From NCBI GenBank assembly GCA_945861385.1, contig CAMAUI010000046.1, positions 1-34,072 of the forward strand: a stretch of DNA of 34,072 nucleotides, in the 5' to 3' direction. Shown in pieces: positions 1 through 8,207 of the stretch. Numbering within the stretch: the first letter of the stretch is position 1; the number at the start of each line of letters is the position of its first letter. The stretch comes from Prosthecobacter debontii (GTDB lineage: Bacteria; Verrucomicrobiota; Verrucomicrobiia; Chthoniobacterales; Chthoniobacteraceae). The position numbers and the translations under genes were made by a program. Under the pieces are notes generated by a model, which saw only the letters and a list, made by a program, of their open reading frames with translations, did no database searches and had not been told where the DNA came from.

Positions 1-92
1 AGCCCGCGCCCGAGCAAGACAGCGGCCCGGAGAGGCAGGAGCGAGATCACGAAACCGAGCGCGCGGTAGAGCCAGTACGTCACCAGGTCCAT
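1..92 (-). CDS. LpxL/HtrB-like acyltransferase, N-terminal fragment
   Basis: The minus strand opens an ATG at 92 and reads MDLVTYWLYRALGFVISLLP followed by LRAAVLLGRG, running off the window edge after about 30 residues. A short polar start, a hydrophobic helix and the LLPLRAA..LGR pattern are typical of the N-terminus of lipid A (lauroyl-type) or lysophospholipid acyltransferases. These are inner-membrane enzymes that add acyl chains to lipid A or related lipids. Its start codon overlaps the stop of the upstream binding-protein gene by one base (TGATG), so the two are probably co-translated. The HX4D catalytic motif lies outside the window, so the family call rests on the N-terminal pattern alone. 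Confidence 0.5.
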   Translation of the reverse strand, partial: MDLVTYWLYRALGFVISLLPLRAAVLLGRG

Positions 93-1690
93 CACTTTTT
101 CCAGAACATCGTGCGGAGCGGATGCTCGTCCGTGAGATTTCCCTGGAGCCCGCCGAGCCGGTCGCCGTCGTAGAACATGATGACCACGTAGTTGAACAGC
201 GGGCAGATCGGCATCTCGTCGCGCACGAGGATCGTCTCCGCCTCGCGGAAGTGCGCGAACCGCTTTGCCTCGTTGGTTTCCTGGCCGGCGAGCTTGATGA
301 GTTCGTCGTAGCGTTTGTTGATCCAGCCGGTGTTGTTGTTGCCGCCGCCGGCGAGGAACATGTCGAGGAACGTGTTCGGATCCCGGTAATCCCCGACCCA
401 CGAGGAGCGGCTGAAGTCGAAGTCCAGCCCGCTCTGCGAGTTCAAATACACGGCCCATTCCTGCTTGGTGAGCTGGATCGAGATGCCGAGGTCGCGCTTG
501 AGCATCGCCTGCAATTCCACGGCGATCTTTTCATCCGTCTCGCTGCGGTTTGTATAAAGATACCGCACCACCGGGAAGCCGGCGCCGCCCGGGAAGCCGG
601 CATCCGCGAGCAGCTTCCGCGCGGCCTCCGGATCGCGCTTCAAGCCCGCCGGCGGTTGGTAGCCGGCGGTGCCGGGAGGCACGAACGCGTCCGCCACCAC
701 TTCGCCAGCCTGCGTGACTTTGTCGGTGAGGAGTTGCTTGTCCACGACGAGCGAGAACGCCTTCCGCACACGCACATCGTCGAAAGGTTTTCGTGTCGCG
801 TTGAAGCGCATGAAGTAAGTCGCGAGGATCGGCGCTGCGTGGTAGTCGGGCCGCGATTTGAGCACCGGGACGAGCGAGGTGGGGATCATGGACTTGTCGA
901 GGATCAGATCCGCCACGCCGCTGTGGTAGAAGTTGAACGCCGTGTTTGGGGATCCCATCGGCAGCAGGTCCACCGTCTTCATCCGCACGTTCTTCGCGTC
1001 CCAGTAATCCGGATTTTTTGCGAGGCGGATGCGGTCATTGAGCCGCCACGCATCGAGCAGATAGGCACCGTTGTTCACGAGTTTGCCGGGCCGGATCCAC
1101 GATTCACCGGCCTTCTCCGCGCGCTCGACTGTCGCGGGATGCACGGGCATCAGCGTGTAAAAGCCGGACAGGTCTATGAAGAACGGCGTCGGATTTTTCA
1201 GTTCCACGGTCAGTGTCCGGTCGTCCACCGCACGCACACCGACCGTGTCGTCCGCAGGCCGCGTCGCGACATCCTTCGCCTCCCCGTAGGCCTCCGCGCC
1301 GACGATGTAGTAGAATTGGTACTTATACTCCGCCTCCGGTTCCCGCAGCGCCCGCAGCCATGACCAGACGAAGTCTCGCGCCGTCACCGGATCGCCGTTG
1401 CTCCATTTTGCATTCGCGCGCAGATGGAAAGTGTAACGCCTCCCGTCCGGCGAAATCTCCCAACGCTCCGCCACGCCCGGCTCCGCCTCGCCTTTCTCGT
1501 TGGTGCGAGTCAGCCCCTCGAACAGCGCATACGCCACGCGCCCCTCGGGCTGCCCACGGATTTTTGCAGGATCAATCGAGTCCGGCTCCGCGCCGTTGAT
1601 CACCACGAGATCCGCGCGCTGTGCCGTCCTGCCGCAGCCGGCGGGCAAGGCGAAGAGGCAGGCGAGAAGGATGGCGGCGATTCGTGGCAT
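92..1690 (-). CDS. Peptide ABC transporter substrate-binding lipoprotein (OppA-like, SBP family 5)
   Basis: This is a 532-residue extracytoplasmic solute-binding protein that should capture oligopeptides for an ABC importer. A lipoprotein signal with lipobox LPAGC puts the lipidated Cys at residue 19. Family-5 hallmarks follow: EPDSIDPAK near residue 36, EGLTR near 58, the AERW..SPDGRRYTFHLR block near 75-90, YWDAKNV near 225 and RVRKAFSLVVDK near 310. The length is normal for OppA/DppA. No permease or ATPase gene is visible next to it. The next gene downstream on the same strand is an acyltransferase that starts within its stop codon, so it may be an orphan binding protein. The ATG at 1690 starts directly on the signal peptide. 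Confidence 0.9.
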   Translation of the reverse strand: MPRIAAILLACLFALPAGCGRTAQRADLVVINGAEPDSIDPAKIRGQPEGRVAYALFEGLTRTNEKGEAEPGVAERWEISPDGRRYTFHLRANAKWSNGDPVTARDFVWSWLRALREPEAEYKYQFYYIVGAEAYGEAKDVATRPADDTVGVRAVDDRTLTVELKNPTPFFIDLSGFYTLMPVHPATVERAEKAGESWIRPGKLVNNGAYLLDAWRLNDRIRLAKNPDYWDAKNVRMKTVDLLPMGSPNTAFNFYHSGVADLILDKSMIPTSLVPVLKSRPDYHAAPILATYFMRFNATRKPFDDVRVRKAFSLVVDKQLLTDKVTQAGEVVADAFVPPGTAGYQPPAGLKRDPEAARKLLADAGFPGGAGFPVVRYLYTNRSETDEKIAVELQAMLKRDLGISIQLTKQEWAVYLNSQSGLDFDFSRSSWVGDYRDPNTFLDMFLAGGGNNNTGWINKRYDELIKLAGQETNEAKRFAHFREAETILVRDEMPICPLFNYVVIMFYDGDRLGGLQGNLTDEHPLRTMFWKK

Positions 1691-1944
1691 GGGCGCAGGG
1701 TGGTATGCACCGCATCCGCCGGGAGGCGCAAGCTGGCAGCTTGTGCCGCGTCACCCCGGCAGCGGTATCCGGCAGGCTTCGAGCAGGCGGCGGAGAAAGA
1801 CAACGTCACCTGCGTCTTTCACAATGCGGACTTCACCCGTGTGGCTATCCACTATCGCGCCGCCGCCGTCGAAGACGGTTCCGACATCGTCTTGCCGGGA
1901 CAATGGCGCTGGCTTGCAGCCGGGCTGCCGGGCAGGGTGTTGTG
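1691..1944. other. Divergent intergenic region with an ambiguous short ORF
   Basis: This 254-bp spacer separates the minus-strand binding protein from plus-strand apbE and should hold both promoters, but I could not fix convincing -35/-10 boxes. On the plus strand a frame runs through it to a TGA at 1943-1945 that overlaps the apbE ATG (TGATG). Its last about 55 codons are GC-rich at the third position and include the peptide VEDGSDIVLPGQW. The minus strand also has an open stretch here, with the peptide DGGGAIVDSHTGEVRIV. Neither has a clear start with a ribosome-binding site. A small coupled gene upstream of apbE is possible but unproven. Confidence 0.3.
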
Positions 1945-2946
1945 ATGCTTCGCTGGCTTTTGGTTTTCATCGCAGGCGTGCTCCGCGCGGAGGAGTTGCA
2001 GAAATTTGTCTTCGAGAAGCCGGAGATGGGCGTCGGCTTCCGCATCTCGATCTTTTCAAAAAGCGAGGCGGCGGCGAAGGCGGCGGGCGAGGCCGCGTTT
2101 GCGCGGATCAAGGCGCTGAATGCGGTCTTCAGCGATTATGAGGAGGACAGCGAACTCACGAAGCTCTCGCGCACTTCCGGGAGCGGCCATGCGGTGAAGG
2201 TCAGCGAGCCGCTCTGGCGGGTGCTCTCGCGCGCGCAGTTGCTCGCGGAGGACTCGGGCGGGGCTTTCGATGTGACCGGCGGGCCGCTCACCGCGCTCTG
2301 GCGGCGCGCGCGCCGGAGCCACGAGTTTCCAGCCCCGGCGCGCATCGCCGAGCTTCGCGCGCGGGTCGGATGGCGGAAGCTGAAGCTCGATCCCTCGGCG
2401 AAGACCGCGACGCTCACGACACCGGACATGCGGCTCGACCTGGGCGCGATCGCGAAGGGCTACGCGTGCGACGAGGCGTTGCGGGTGCTCTCGGAAAGCG
2501 GGCATCGCATCGCGCTCGTCGCCGGTGCCGGGGACATGTCTGCCGGCGATCCGCCGCCGGGGCGGAAGGGCTGGCGGATCACGGTCGAGCCGCTCGATGC
2601 GGAGGGCGGCGCGAAGAAGCCGGCCGGGATTGTGGTGGAGCTTGCGAATGCCGCGATCGCCACCAGCGGCGATCGTTTCCAGCGCCTCGATCTCGACGGC
2701 AAACGATACTCGCACATCCTCGACCTCCGCACCGGCCAGCCGCTGACAGACCATGGTCTCGTCACCGTCATCGCGCGGGACGGGCTGACAGCCGACAGTC
2801 TTGCCACGGCGCTCAGCGTGCTCGGCCCGGTGGAGGGCGCGAAGCTGCTGGATGGCCACAAGGCCGTCGCGCGCTGGCAGCGGCAGCCCGGCGCGGAGGT
2901 GGAAATCGTCGAGTCACCCGGCTGGGCGGAATGGGTGGTGGAGTAG
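1945..2946 (+). CDS. apbE: FAD:protein FMN transferase (ApbE family)
   Basis: This is a 333-residue ApbE-type flavin transferase. The family covalently attaches FMN from FAD to Thr/Ser of target proteins such as RnfG/NqrC-like subunits, outside the cytoplasmic membrane and with Mg2+. A short hydrophobic signal (MLRWLLVFIAGVLRA) suits export. Family motifs are FDVTGGPL at 108-115, DLGAIAKGYACDEAL at 165-179, the SGD..Q..DGKRYSHILDLRTGQPL block near 241-267 and TADSLATALSVLG near 282-294, which supplies metal-binding Asp/Thr. The open frame extends far upstream, but the ATG at 1945 is chosen because the signal peptide begins there and AGGG lies 7 bases before it. No target flavoprotein is visible nearby. 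Confidence 0.9.
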   Translation: MLRWLLVFIAGVLRAEELQKFVFEKPEMGVGFRISIFSKSEAAAKAAGEAAFARIKALNAVFSDYEEDSELTKLSRTSGSGHAVKVSEPLWRVLSRAQLLAEDSGGAFDVTGGPLTALWRRARRSHEFPAPARIAELRARVGWRKLKLDPSAKTATLTTPDMRLDLGAIAKGYACDEALRVLSESGHRIALVAGAGDMSAGDPPPGRKGWRITVEPLDAEGGAKKPAGIVVELANAAIATSGDRFQRLDLDGKRYSHILDLRTGQPLTDHGLVTVIARDGLTADSLATALSVLGPVEGAKLLDGHKAVARWQRQPGAEVEIVESPGWAEWVVE

Positions 2947-2972
2947 CGGCACCGGGAGTCGCCGCCGCGCGG

Positions 2973-2999
2973 TGGACGGGATGGACGGGATGGACGGAG
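2973..2999. repeat. 9-bp tandem repeat, about 3 copies
   Basis: Three consecutive units of TGGACGGGA (the last diverging in its final base) fill the short gap between the convergent ends of apbE and the glycosyltransferase gene. No hairpin or terminator-like T tract accompanies it. Confidence 0.8.
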
Positions 3000-3023
3000 T
3001 GCGGGGGCGGCGGCGCGGTGGGC

Positions 3024-4265
3024 TTATCGGCTACGAGGCATCGCGACGGTCTGCTCACAAAACCGGCTGAAGATCCCGGCGACACCCGCCCACGAATACT
3101 TTTCCGCCACATGCCTGCGCGCTGCCGCCGCCATCTCCGAGGCACGCGCCGGATTCCCGAGCATCGCGACACACTCGGCGGCGAAGGATTCCGCATCGTC
3201 AGCGAGCAGGATGTTTTCGCCGTGGCTGACATCGAGACCCTCCGCGCCGATCCGCGTTGAGACGACGGGCACACCCATCGCCATCGCCTCGTACACCTTG
3301 ATCCGCGTGCCGCCGCCGATGCGCAGCGGGAGCACCATCGCGACCGCCGAGGCCATGTGCGGGCGCACGTCCGGGACGGTGCCCGTGATTTCGATGCCGA
3401 CATCCGCCGCCGCGCGATCGCGCAGCCAGCCGGGCGGGTTGCGGCCGATGACGAGGCATTCCGCGGCGGGCGCGTGCTTGCGAATGCGCGGGAGAATTTC
3501 ATCCACAAACCAGCGGACGGCGTCCTGGTTCGCGTCCCAATCCATCGAGCCGAGAAAAGCCAGCCGCTGCCCCGTGGGCGGCGCTCCCGGCGGCTGGAAG
3601 TATTCGCAGTCCACCCCGGTCGGCACTGCGCCGAGCACATTGTCCATTCCCAGCCGCGTGCGGAAAAACGCGGCGTCCACGTCGGACACGGCGACCTGCG
3701 CATCGGCAAAGGCGGCGGCACGGCGCTCGAAATTGAGCATCATTTTCCACTGGCGGCGGTACAGGGCGCGCATGAGGAAATTCCGAGCAGTGGCGGCGTG
3801 CCGCTCGAAGATCATGGATTCAACATTGTGCTGGAAAAGCAGGACGGGCTGCGGCGGCCGTGCGGCGAGCTCGAGGAAATTCACCATCGGCGCGAGATAG
3901 TCGCAGATGAGCATGTCAAACTGCGGCGTGTGAGCGGGGGCGGAGAGCGCGGCAAGGCGGCGCGTAATCCCCTGGGAGAAGTATTTCTGGCCGAGGAACG
4001 GGTATTTTCCAAAGAGGGTATTCCACAGAACCCCGGTGAAAAAGCGGAGCGACCGCTTGTTTTTCACCGCGTGATCCCCCGCGATCAGTTCGTGGCAATA
4101 CTCCTCCGCGAGGGCAGTGGCCTCCGGCGCATCGGCGGGCGTGCGAAGCGTGAGATAGGTGATGTGATGCAGCTTCCGCAGTTCGCGCAGCATGTTGTAG
4201 GTGCGGATGCGGTCACCGCCGTGGAGCGGATGCAGCAGACGGCAGTTGTGAAACAGGATGCGCAT
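3024..4265 (-). CDS. Family-4 type glycosyltransferase (exopolysaccharide)
   Basis: This 413-residue GT-B glycosyltransferase probably moves a sugar from a nucleotide-sugar donor during surface polysaccharide assembly at the cytoplasmic face. The N-terminal acceptor domain starts MRILFHNCRLLHPLHGGDRIR, with a GGD/G-rich acceptor loop. The C-terminal donor domain has FLGSMDWDANQDAVRWF, a VIGRNPP strand, and the signature GGGTRIKVYEAMAMGVPVVS followed by GAEGL, which contains the E-x7-E-like donor site. It resembles the sugar transferases associated with PEP-CTERM/EpsH1 systems, although no exosortase is visible here. The open frame extends 104 codons further upstream, but the ATG at 4265 overlaps the deacetylase stop (TGATG) and gives a canonical N-terminus. 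It is the last gene of a three-gene minus-strand operon. Confidence 0.87.
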   Translation of the reverse strand: MRILFHNCRLLHPLHGGDRIRTYNMLRELRKLHHITYLTLRTPADAPEATALAEEYCHELIAGDHAVKNKRSLRFFTGVLWNTLFGKYPFLGQKYFSQGITRRLAALSAPAHTPQFDMLICDYLAPMVNFLELAARPPQPVLLFQHNVESMIFERHAATARNFLMRALYRRQWKMMLNFERRAAAFADAQVAVSDVDAAFFRTRLGMDNVLGAVPTGVDCEYFQPPGAPPTGQRLAFLGSMDWDANQDAVRWFVDEILPRIRKHAPAAECLVIGRNPPGWLRDRAAADVGIEITGTVPDVRPHMASAVAMVLPLRIGGGTRIKVYEAMAMGVPVVSTRIGAEGLDVSHGENILLADDAESFAAECVAMLGNPARASEMAAAARRHVAEKYSWAGVAGIFSRFCEQTVAMPRSR

Positions 4266-5023
4266 CAGCCGCGGGTGCGCTTGTATGGCTGCAGCATGCG
4301 CTTCGGGAGCCAGAGCGCAGCGGCGCGAAGCCGGCGCTTCCACACGTAAGCGGGCGAAGCAGCGGCGATCTTCACAATGTCTTCCGCGGTGTGATGTGCG
4401 AGCACCGCGAAGCGATTCACCCCTCCCGGAACCGCGAGCGCGCGGTTGACGGCTTCGCGCGAATTGCCGATCAGCCGGTAGCCAAGATCGAACGCCGTCC
4501 GCTCGACCGCCGCGCCTCCCATCCCCGCCGGCAATGACATCGTCGCCACCCGCGCTCCGAGCACATCCTCGAGCCACGCCTTGCTGTCCGACAGCTCGCG
4601 CCTCATCTCGTTGACCGGCAGGAAACGCAACGGTCGGTGCGTCTCCCCGTGCGTGCCGAAGTCGAACCCGCGTCCGGCGAGTTCACGGATATGCGCCGCG
4701 CAAAGAAACTCGGCGCGCTCTGTGCAGTAGCGCGACGTCAGGAAGAATGTGCCCCGCACGCCTGCGGCCTCCATCGCATCGGCGAAATCCAGCGAACTGC
4801 GGTGGCCGTCATCGAAGGTGAGCACGCAGGTTTTTTGCGGCAGCAGCCCGCCCGCATCGTGCGCTGCAAGCAATGCGCGCAACGTCGTGAGGTGAAAACC
4901 GGCGTCGAGCATGGCGCGGAGGTGGCCTTTGAAGACGGCGAGCCGCGTGGAGTATTTTGGGTAGAGCGTGTCGGGGTGCCGTCCGTCGGACAGCGAGTGA
5001 TACATCAGCGCGGTGAACACCAC
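4265..5023 (-). CDS. Polysaccharide deacetylase (NodB domain)
   Basis: This is a carbohydrate esterase family 4 (NodB) protein of about 252 residues, expected to remove N-acetyl or O-acetyl groups from a polysaccharide in a metal-dependent way. Motif 1 is TFDDG (residues 69-73 from the GTG start; D71 and D72 are candidate base and metal ligand). Motif 2 is GTHGETH, with metal-binding His at 125 and 129. The usual RxPxG motif appears as SLPAG, so the third motif is degenerate. It has no signal peptide. The frame extends to 5065, but that would overlap the methyltransferase gene. GTG at 5023, two bases after that gene's TAA and preceded by a purine-rich GAAGAAG, is the likelier start; ATG at 5005 is possible. 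Its stop overlaps the glycosyltransferase start. Confidence 0.85.
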   Translation of the reverse strand: MVFTALMYHSLSDGRHPDTLYPKYSTRLAVFKGHLRAMLDAGFHLTTLRALLAAHDAGGLLPQKTCVLTFDDGHRSSLDFADAMEAAGVRGTFFLTSRYCTERAEFLCAAHIRELAGRGFDFGTHGETHRPLRFLPVNEMRRELSDSKAWLEDVLGARVATMSLPAGMGGAAVERTAFDLGYRLIGNSREAVNRALAVPGGVNRFAVLAHHTAEDIVKIAAASPAYVWKRRLRAAALWLPKRMLQPYKRTRG

Positions 5024-5025
5024 GG

Positions 5026-5814
5026 TTACTTCTTCGCCGACGCCATCAGGGCGCCGGACGCGCAAAACATCGAGAGAAATGGCCGCGAGAAAATCTCATC
5101 CGCCTTTTTCCAAAGACGCCACAGTGGCCGAGGCAGCGGCATTTTCCAAAAGACGGGGGAACAATCGAGATAGCGCACTTCAAAATCCTGAAAACCCTCC
5201 TCGCGCAGCACCGGCACGAAGTCACGCTGTGGCACAAACGACCGTTCGAGCACCGGGGCGGCGAACGCGGTGCCGCTCTCGTGCGACTCCCGCTTCGCGG
5301 CGCGCCATGCGGCCTTGCAGGTGTCGCGCAGGATGCGCGGGAGCGAGCGGCGGTTGCGAAACGAAAGGATCATGCGGCCACCGGGTTTCACCGCGCGTGC
5401 GAGCGCCCGGAGGCCTTCCGCCGGGTCTTCGAGATAATCAATCAGCCCGATGAGAAGCACCGTGTCCGCGACGCCTTTGAACTTCTCCAGCACCGCCAGG
5501 TCCCCGAGGTGGTACTCGGCATTGGGAATGTTCATGGTCTGCGCGAGATCAATCATTTTCTGCGAGATATCCACGCCGATGTAACAGCATCCGCGCCGCG
5601 CCGCCGCTGGACCGAAGACCGCGGGCCCCATCCCGTAATCGAGCACCGTGCCACCCTGCGGTGTATGATTCAGCAGGCCCGTGACAATGTCCTGCCGGCG
5701 CGAAAAGCTCAGTGAGCTGACGTTGTAAACCTGACCCTCCGAGCGGATGCGGTAATCCTCTGCGATCTGGTCGAAAAATTTTTGGGCTTCAGTGTGCGAT
5801 GTCGGTGCTGGCAT
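5026..5814 (-). CDS. Class I SAM-dependent methyltransferase
   Basis: This is a 262-residue methyltransferase. SAM-binding motif I is VLDYGMGPAVFG, followed by the acidic strand YIGVDIS that binds the ribose, then a DTVLLIGLIDYLEDP segment and KPGGRMILSF, the usual post-motif order of Methyltransf_11/25 proteins. The substrate is unknown. As first gene of the operon with a deacetylase and a glycosyltransferase, a sugar or lipid-linked glycan intermediate is plausible. The reading frame could start at GTG 5835, but ATG 5814 has a GGAG box seven bases upstream and is preferred. The C-terminal about 60 residues contain basic and hydrophobic patches that could touch the membrane. Confidence 0.85.
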   Translation of the reverse strand: MPAPTSHTEAQKFFDQIAEDYRIRSEGQVYNVSSLSFSRRQDIVTGLLNHTPQGGTVLDYGMGPAVFGPAAARRGCCYIGVDISQKMIDLAQTMNIPNAEYHLGDLAVLEKFKGVADTVLLIGLIDYLEDPAEGLRALARAVKPGGRMILSFRNRRSLPRILRDTCKAAWRAAKRESHESGTAFAAPVLERSFVPQRDFVPVLREEGFQDFEVRYLDCSPVFWKMPLPRPLWRLWKKADEIFSRPFLSMFCASGALMASAKK

Positions 5815-5821
5815 TGGCGTG

Positions 5822-5825
5822 CTCC
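5822..5825 (-). promoter_or_regulatory. Shine-Dalgarno GGAG for the methyltransferase
   Basis: GGAG on the minus strand lies seven bases before ATG 5814 and decides between that start and the in-frame GTG at 5835. Confidence 0.55.
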
Positions 5826-5860
5826 GGAATTGCACCGGAATGTAGGCTCCAATCCCGGTG

Positions 5861-5881
5861 TGGCCAGAAATTCCTTGGCCA
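5861..5881. repeat. TGGCCA-N9-TGGCCA inverted repeat in a divergent promoter region
   Basis: Two copies of the palindrome TGGCCA, nine bases apart, lie between the divergent methyltransferase operon and the GDP-mannose dehydrogenase gene. This could be an operator for both directions. It is equally a short chance palindrome in GC-rich DNA, and no regulator is known for it. Confidence 0.35.
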
Positions 5882-5914
5882 AATGCCTGCCGCAGGGTCT
5901 AGGCGTATGCACCC

Positions 5915-7228
5915 ATGAATCTCAGCATCTTCGGCCTTGGTTACGTCGGCACCGTGATTGCCGGCTGCTTTGCGAAGGCCGGCCATCGCGTGATCGGCGT
6001 GGATTCCGAGCCTTCCAAAGTCTCCCTAATCAATTCCGGCCAGTCGCCGATCATCGAGGCCGAGATCGGGGACATTCTTCGTGATGCCATCGCCGACGGC
6101 AGCCTGCGCGCCACCGGCGACGCAGCGGAAGCCGTCGCCGCATCCGAACTTTCGCTGCTCTGCGTCGGCACGCCGAGCCAGCCGGGCGGGGAACTCGATC
6201 TCACTTATATCCGCCGCGTCTGCGCCGACATCGGCGCCGCGCTCCGCGGAAAATCCGCGCGCCACGTGGTCGTCGTCCGCTCCACCGTGCTGCCGGGCAC
6301 CATTGAAAATGTGGTCGTGCCCGCGCTCGAGGCAGCGTCCGGAAAGCGTGCGGGCGCGGGCTTCGGCGTGGTGATGAATCCCGAGTTCATGCGCGAGTCC
6401 TCGGCCGTCCGCGATTTTTACAACCCGCCGAAAACCGTCATCGGCGCGGATTCCGCAGACGATGCCGCGCTCGTCGCCAGGCTGTACGAGGGGCTGCCAG
6501 GCCCCGTCATCCACACCGCGGTGAAAGTCGCGGAGATGGTCAAGTACTGCGACAACATCTTCCACGCGCTGAAGATCACCTTCGGCAACGAAATCGGCCT
6601 GCTCGCGAAAGCCGCCGGCGTGGATTCGCACGAGGTCATGCGCATTTTCTGCGAGGATACGAAGCTCAACCTCTCGCCTGCGTATCTCAAGCCCGGCTTC
6701 GCCTACGGCGGCTCATGCCTGCCGAAGGATCTCCGCGCGATGACGTGGTTCGCACGCTCGCGCGATGTGACCGTGCCAGTGCTCAACGCCATCGGCCATA
6801 GCAACACGCATCAAATCGAAAACGCCATCCGCACCATCCTCGCCGCCGGCCGCAAGCGCATCGCCGTCCTTGGCTTCGCATTCAAGGGCGGCACCGACGA
6901 CCTGCGCGAAAGCCCGGTCGTCACCGTCATCGAGGCGCTCCTCGGGAAAGGGTGCGAGTTGCGTCTTTTCGATCCCTCCGTGAACACCGCCCGACTCGTG
7001 GGCGCGAACCGCCGCTACATCGAGCAGCACATCCCGCATCTCGCGAAGCTCATGGTCGCAAGCGCCGGGGAAGCCGTCGCCGATGCGGAAATCATCCTCC
7101 TCGGAAACATCAACACCGCCTACCATCCGGCGCTGAAATCCCTCACGCCCGCCCAGCGTATCATTGATCTCACAAGCTCCGGACACCACCCGGACACCTC
7201 CGCAGCTTACGAACGGCTCGCGGGATGA
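5915..7228 (+). CDS. algD: GDP-mannose 6-dehydrogenase (AlgD-like nucleotide-sugar dehydrogenase)
   Basis: This 437-residue cytosolic enzyme is expected to oxidise GDP-mannose to GDP-mannuronate with two NAD+. It has an N-terminal Rossmann motif IFGLGYVGTV (residues 5-14), VGTPSQPGGELDL near 84-96, VVVRSTVLPGT at 119-129, NPEFMRES at 155-162, and the catalytic GGSCLPKD with Cys268, the same number as the Pseudomonas AlgD nucleophile. Later blocks FKGGTDDLRESP and YIEQHIPH also track AlgD more closely than UDP-glucose dehydrogenases. It could still act on another nucleotide sugar. It stands alone on the plus strand, divergent from the methyltransferase-deacetylase-glycosyltransferase operon, and probably feeds uronic acid into the same polysaccharide. 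No alginate polymerase genes are in view. Confidence 0.88.
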   Translation: MNLSIFGLGYVGTVIAGCFAKAGHRVIGVDSEPSKVSLINSGQSPIIEAEIGDILRDAIADGSLRATGDAAEAVAASELSLLCVGTPSQPGGELDLTYIRRVCADIGAALRGKSARHVVVVRSTVLPGTIENVVVPALEAASGKRAGAGFGVVMNPEFMRESSAVRDFYNPPKTVIGADSADDAALVARLYEGLPGPVIHTAVKVAEMVKYCDNIFHALKITFGNEIGLLAKAAGVDSHEVMRIFCEDTKLNLSPAYLKPGFAYGGSCLPKDLRAMTWFARSRDVTVPVLNAIGHSNTHQIENAIRTILAAGRKRIAVLGFAFKGGTDDLRESPVVTVIEALLGKGCELRLFDPSVNTARLVGANRRYIEQHIPHLAKLMVASAGEAVADAEIILLGNINTAYHPALKSLTPAQRIIDLTSSGHHPDTSAAYERLAG

Positions 7229-7252
7229 GCACATGCCGGCGTGATGCCCTCG

Positions 7253-8131
7253 TCAGCCGCCGGCTAATTTCCGGACGTAGCCTTGAAAGGCGGTGACCAT
7301 GGATTGGATGAGCGGAGATGCGGTGCCGTTCCACACGATGCCGACTTTGAGCGGGGCGAAATCTGGCAGCGGTATCAGCCGCACAGCAGCGCCGGGCTTG
7401 ATCCCCGGCACTTGGACGACCGCGCCGAACCCGAATCCCTCCGCCACGTAGGTTTCGATCAACTCGAGCGAACTCACCACAAGTCCCGGCGGCCAGTCCA
7501 CGCCGAGTTGTTGGAGACCGTTTTGAAAATGGCGGGAAATGCCGTCATCCGCGGGCAGGGTGATCAGCGGCTCGTCTATCGAATCCCGCTTCCACAGATC
7601 GCCCGGCGACCGGATGCCGCACGCTTTTGACACCAGCAGGGCGAGCGGGAGCGACAGCAGCGGCGCGGTGCCAAAGCCGGATGGCATCGAATCGTTCAGT
7701 GCGGTGATCGCGAGGTCAATTTCGTCCCTTTTTAACATCTGCATGAGCTGTGGCTCGTAACCCTCGGTCAGTTGCAACCTGAGGCCCGGAGTCGCCTCGC
7801 GGAGAAGCTGCAGCGCCTGCGGAAGATGATGGCGCAGGACCGGGCCTGATGCACCGAGCCGGACAAAGCGCGCGGCTTTGCCCATGATCTCGCCGGCCAC
7901 TTTCACGATGTCGCCGAAGAACGGCTTGATGAACTCGAAGAGCCGCACACCCTCCGCGCTCAGCACAAACGGACGTCGCTGGAAAAGCTTTGTGCCGAGG
8001 GCGCGTTCGAGCTGGAGGATCTGCGCGCTCACCGCCGGTTGCTGGATCCCGTAGGGGATTTTGCGCACGGCTTCCATGATGCCGCCGTGCTTCGCGACGT
8101 AGTAGAAAAGCTCCAGGTGGTGGATGTTCAC
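7253..8131 (-). CDS. LysR-family transcriptional regulator
   Basis: This is a 292-residue LysR-type regulator. The N-terminal winged helix-turn-helix spans about residues 3-62, including LELFYYVAKHG, the recognition segment QQPAVSAQILQLERALG and KLFQR. A linker helix and a periplasmic-binding-like effector domain (about residues 90-285) follow. The IPYGIQQP sequence inside the HTH is a variant I associate with Verrucomicrobia. The start is GTG at 8131. It is divergent from the small membrane protein/radical SAM pair at 8208, so that pair is the most obvious candidate target, but the effector and regulon cannot be read from sequence. It is convergent with algD, separated by 24 bases. Confidence 0.9.
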   Translation of the reverse strand: MNIHHLELFYYVAKHGGIMEAVRKIPYGIQQPAVSAQILQLERALGTKLFQRRPFVLSAEGVRLFEFIKPFFGDIVKVAGEIMGKAARFVRLGASGPVLRHHLPQALQLLREATPGLRLQLTEGYEPQLMQMLKRDEIDLAITALNDSMPSGFGTAPLLSLPLALLVSKACGIRSPGDLWKRDSIDEPLITLPADDGISRHFQNGLQQLGVDWPPGLVVSSLELIETYVAEGFGFGAVVQVPGIKPGAAVRLIPLPDFAPLKVGIVWNGTASPLIQSMVTAFQGYVRKLAGG

Positions 8132-8207
8132 GCATCGCTTTTCTCGATGTTCACGGCTGGAATATCAATTACCCAATTCGGGCGCATGGCGAATAGCTTC
8201 CCGCCCA

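Noticed and set aside
122..1363. Long open frame of 413 codons on the plus strand opposite the OppA-like gene
   Set aside because: It is antisense to a clear, motif-rich SBP gene. Its His/Arg/Val-rich composition is typical of a GC-rich shadow frame.
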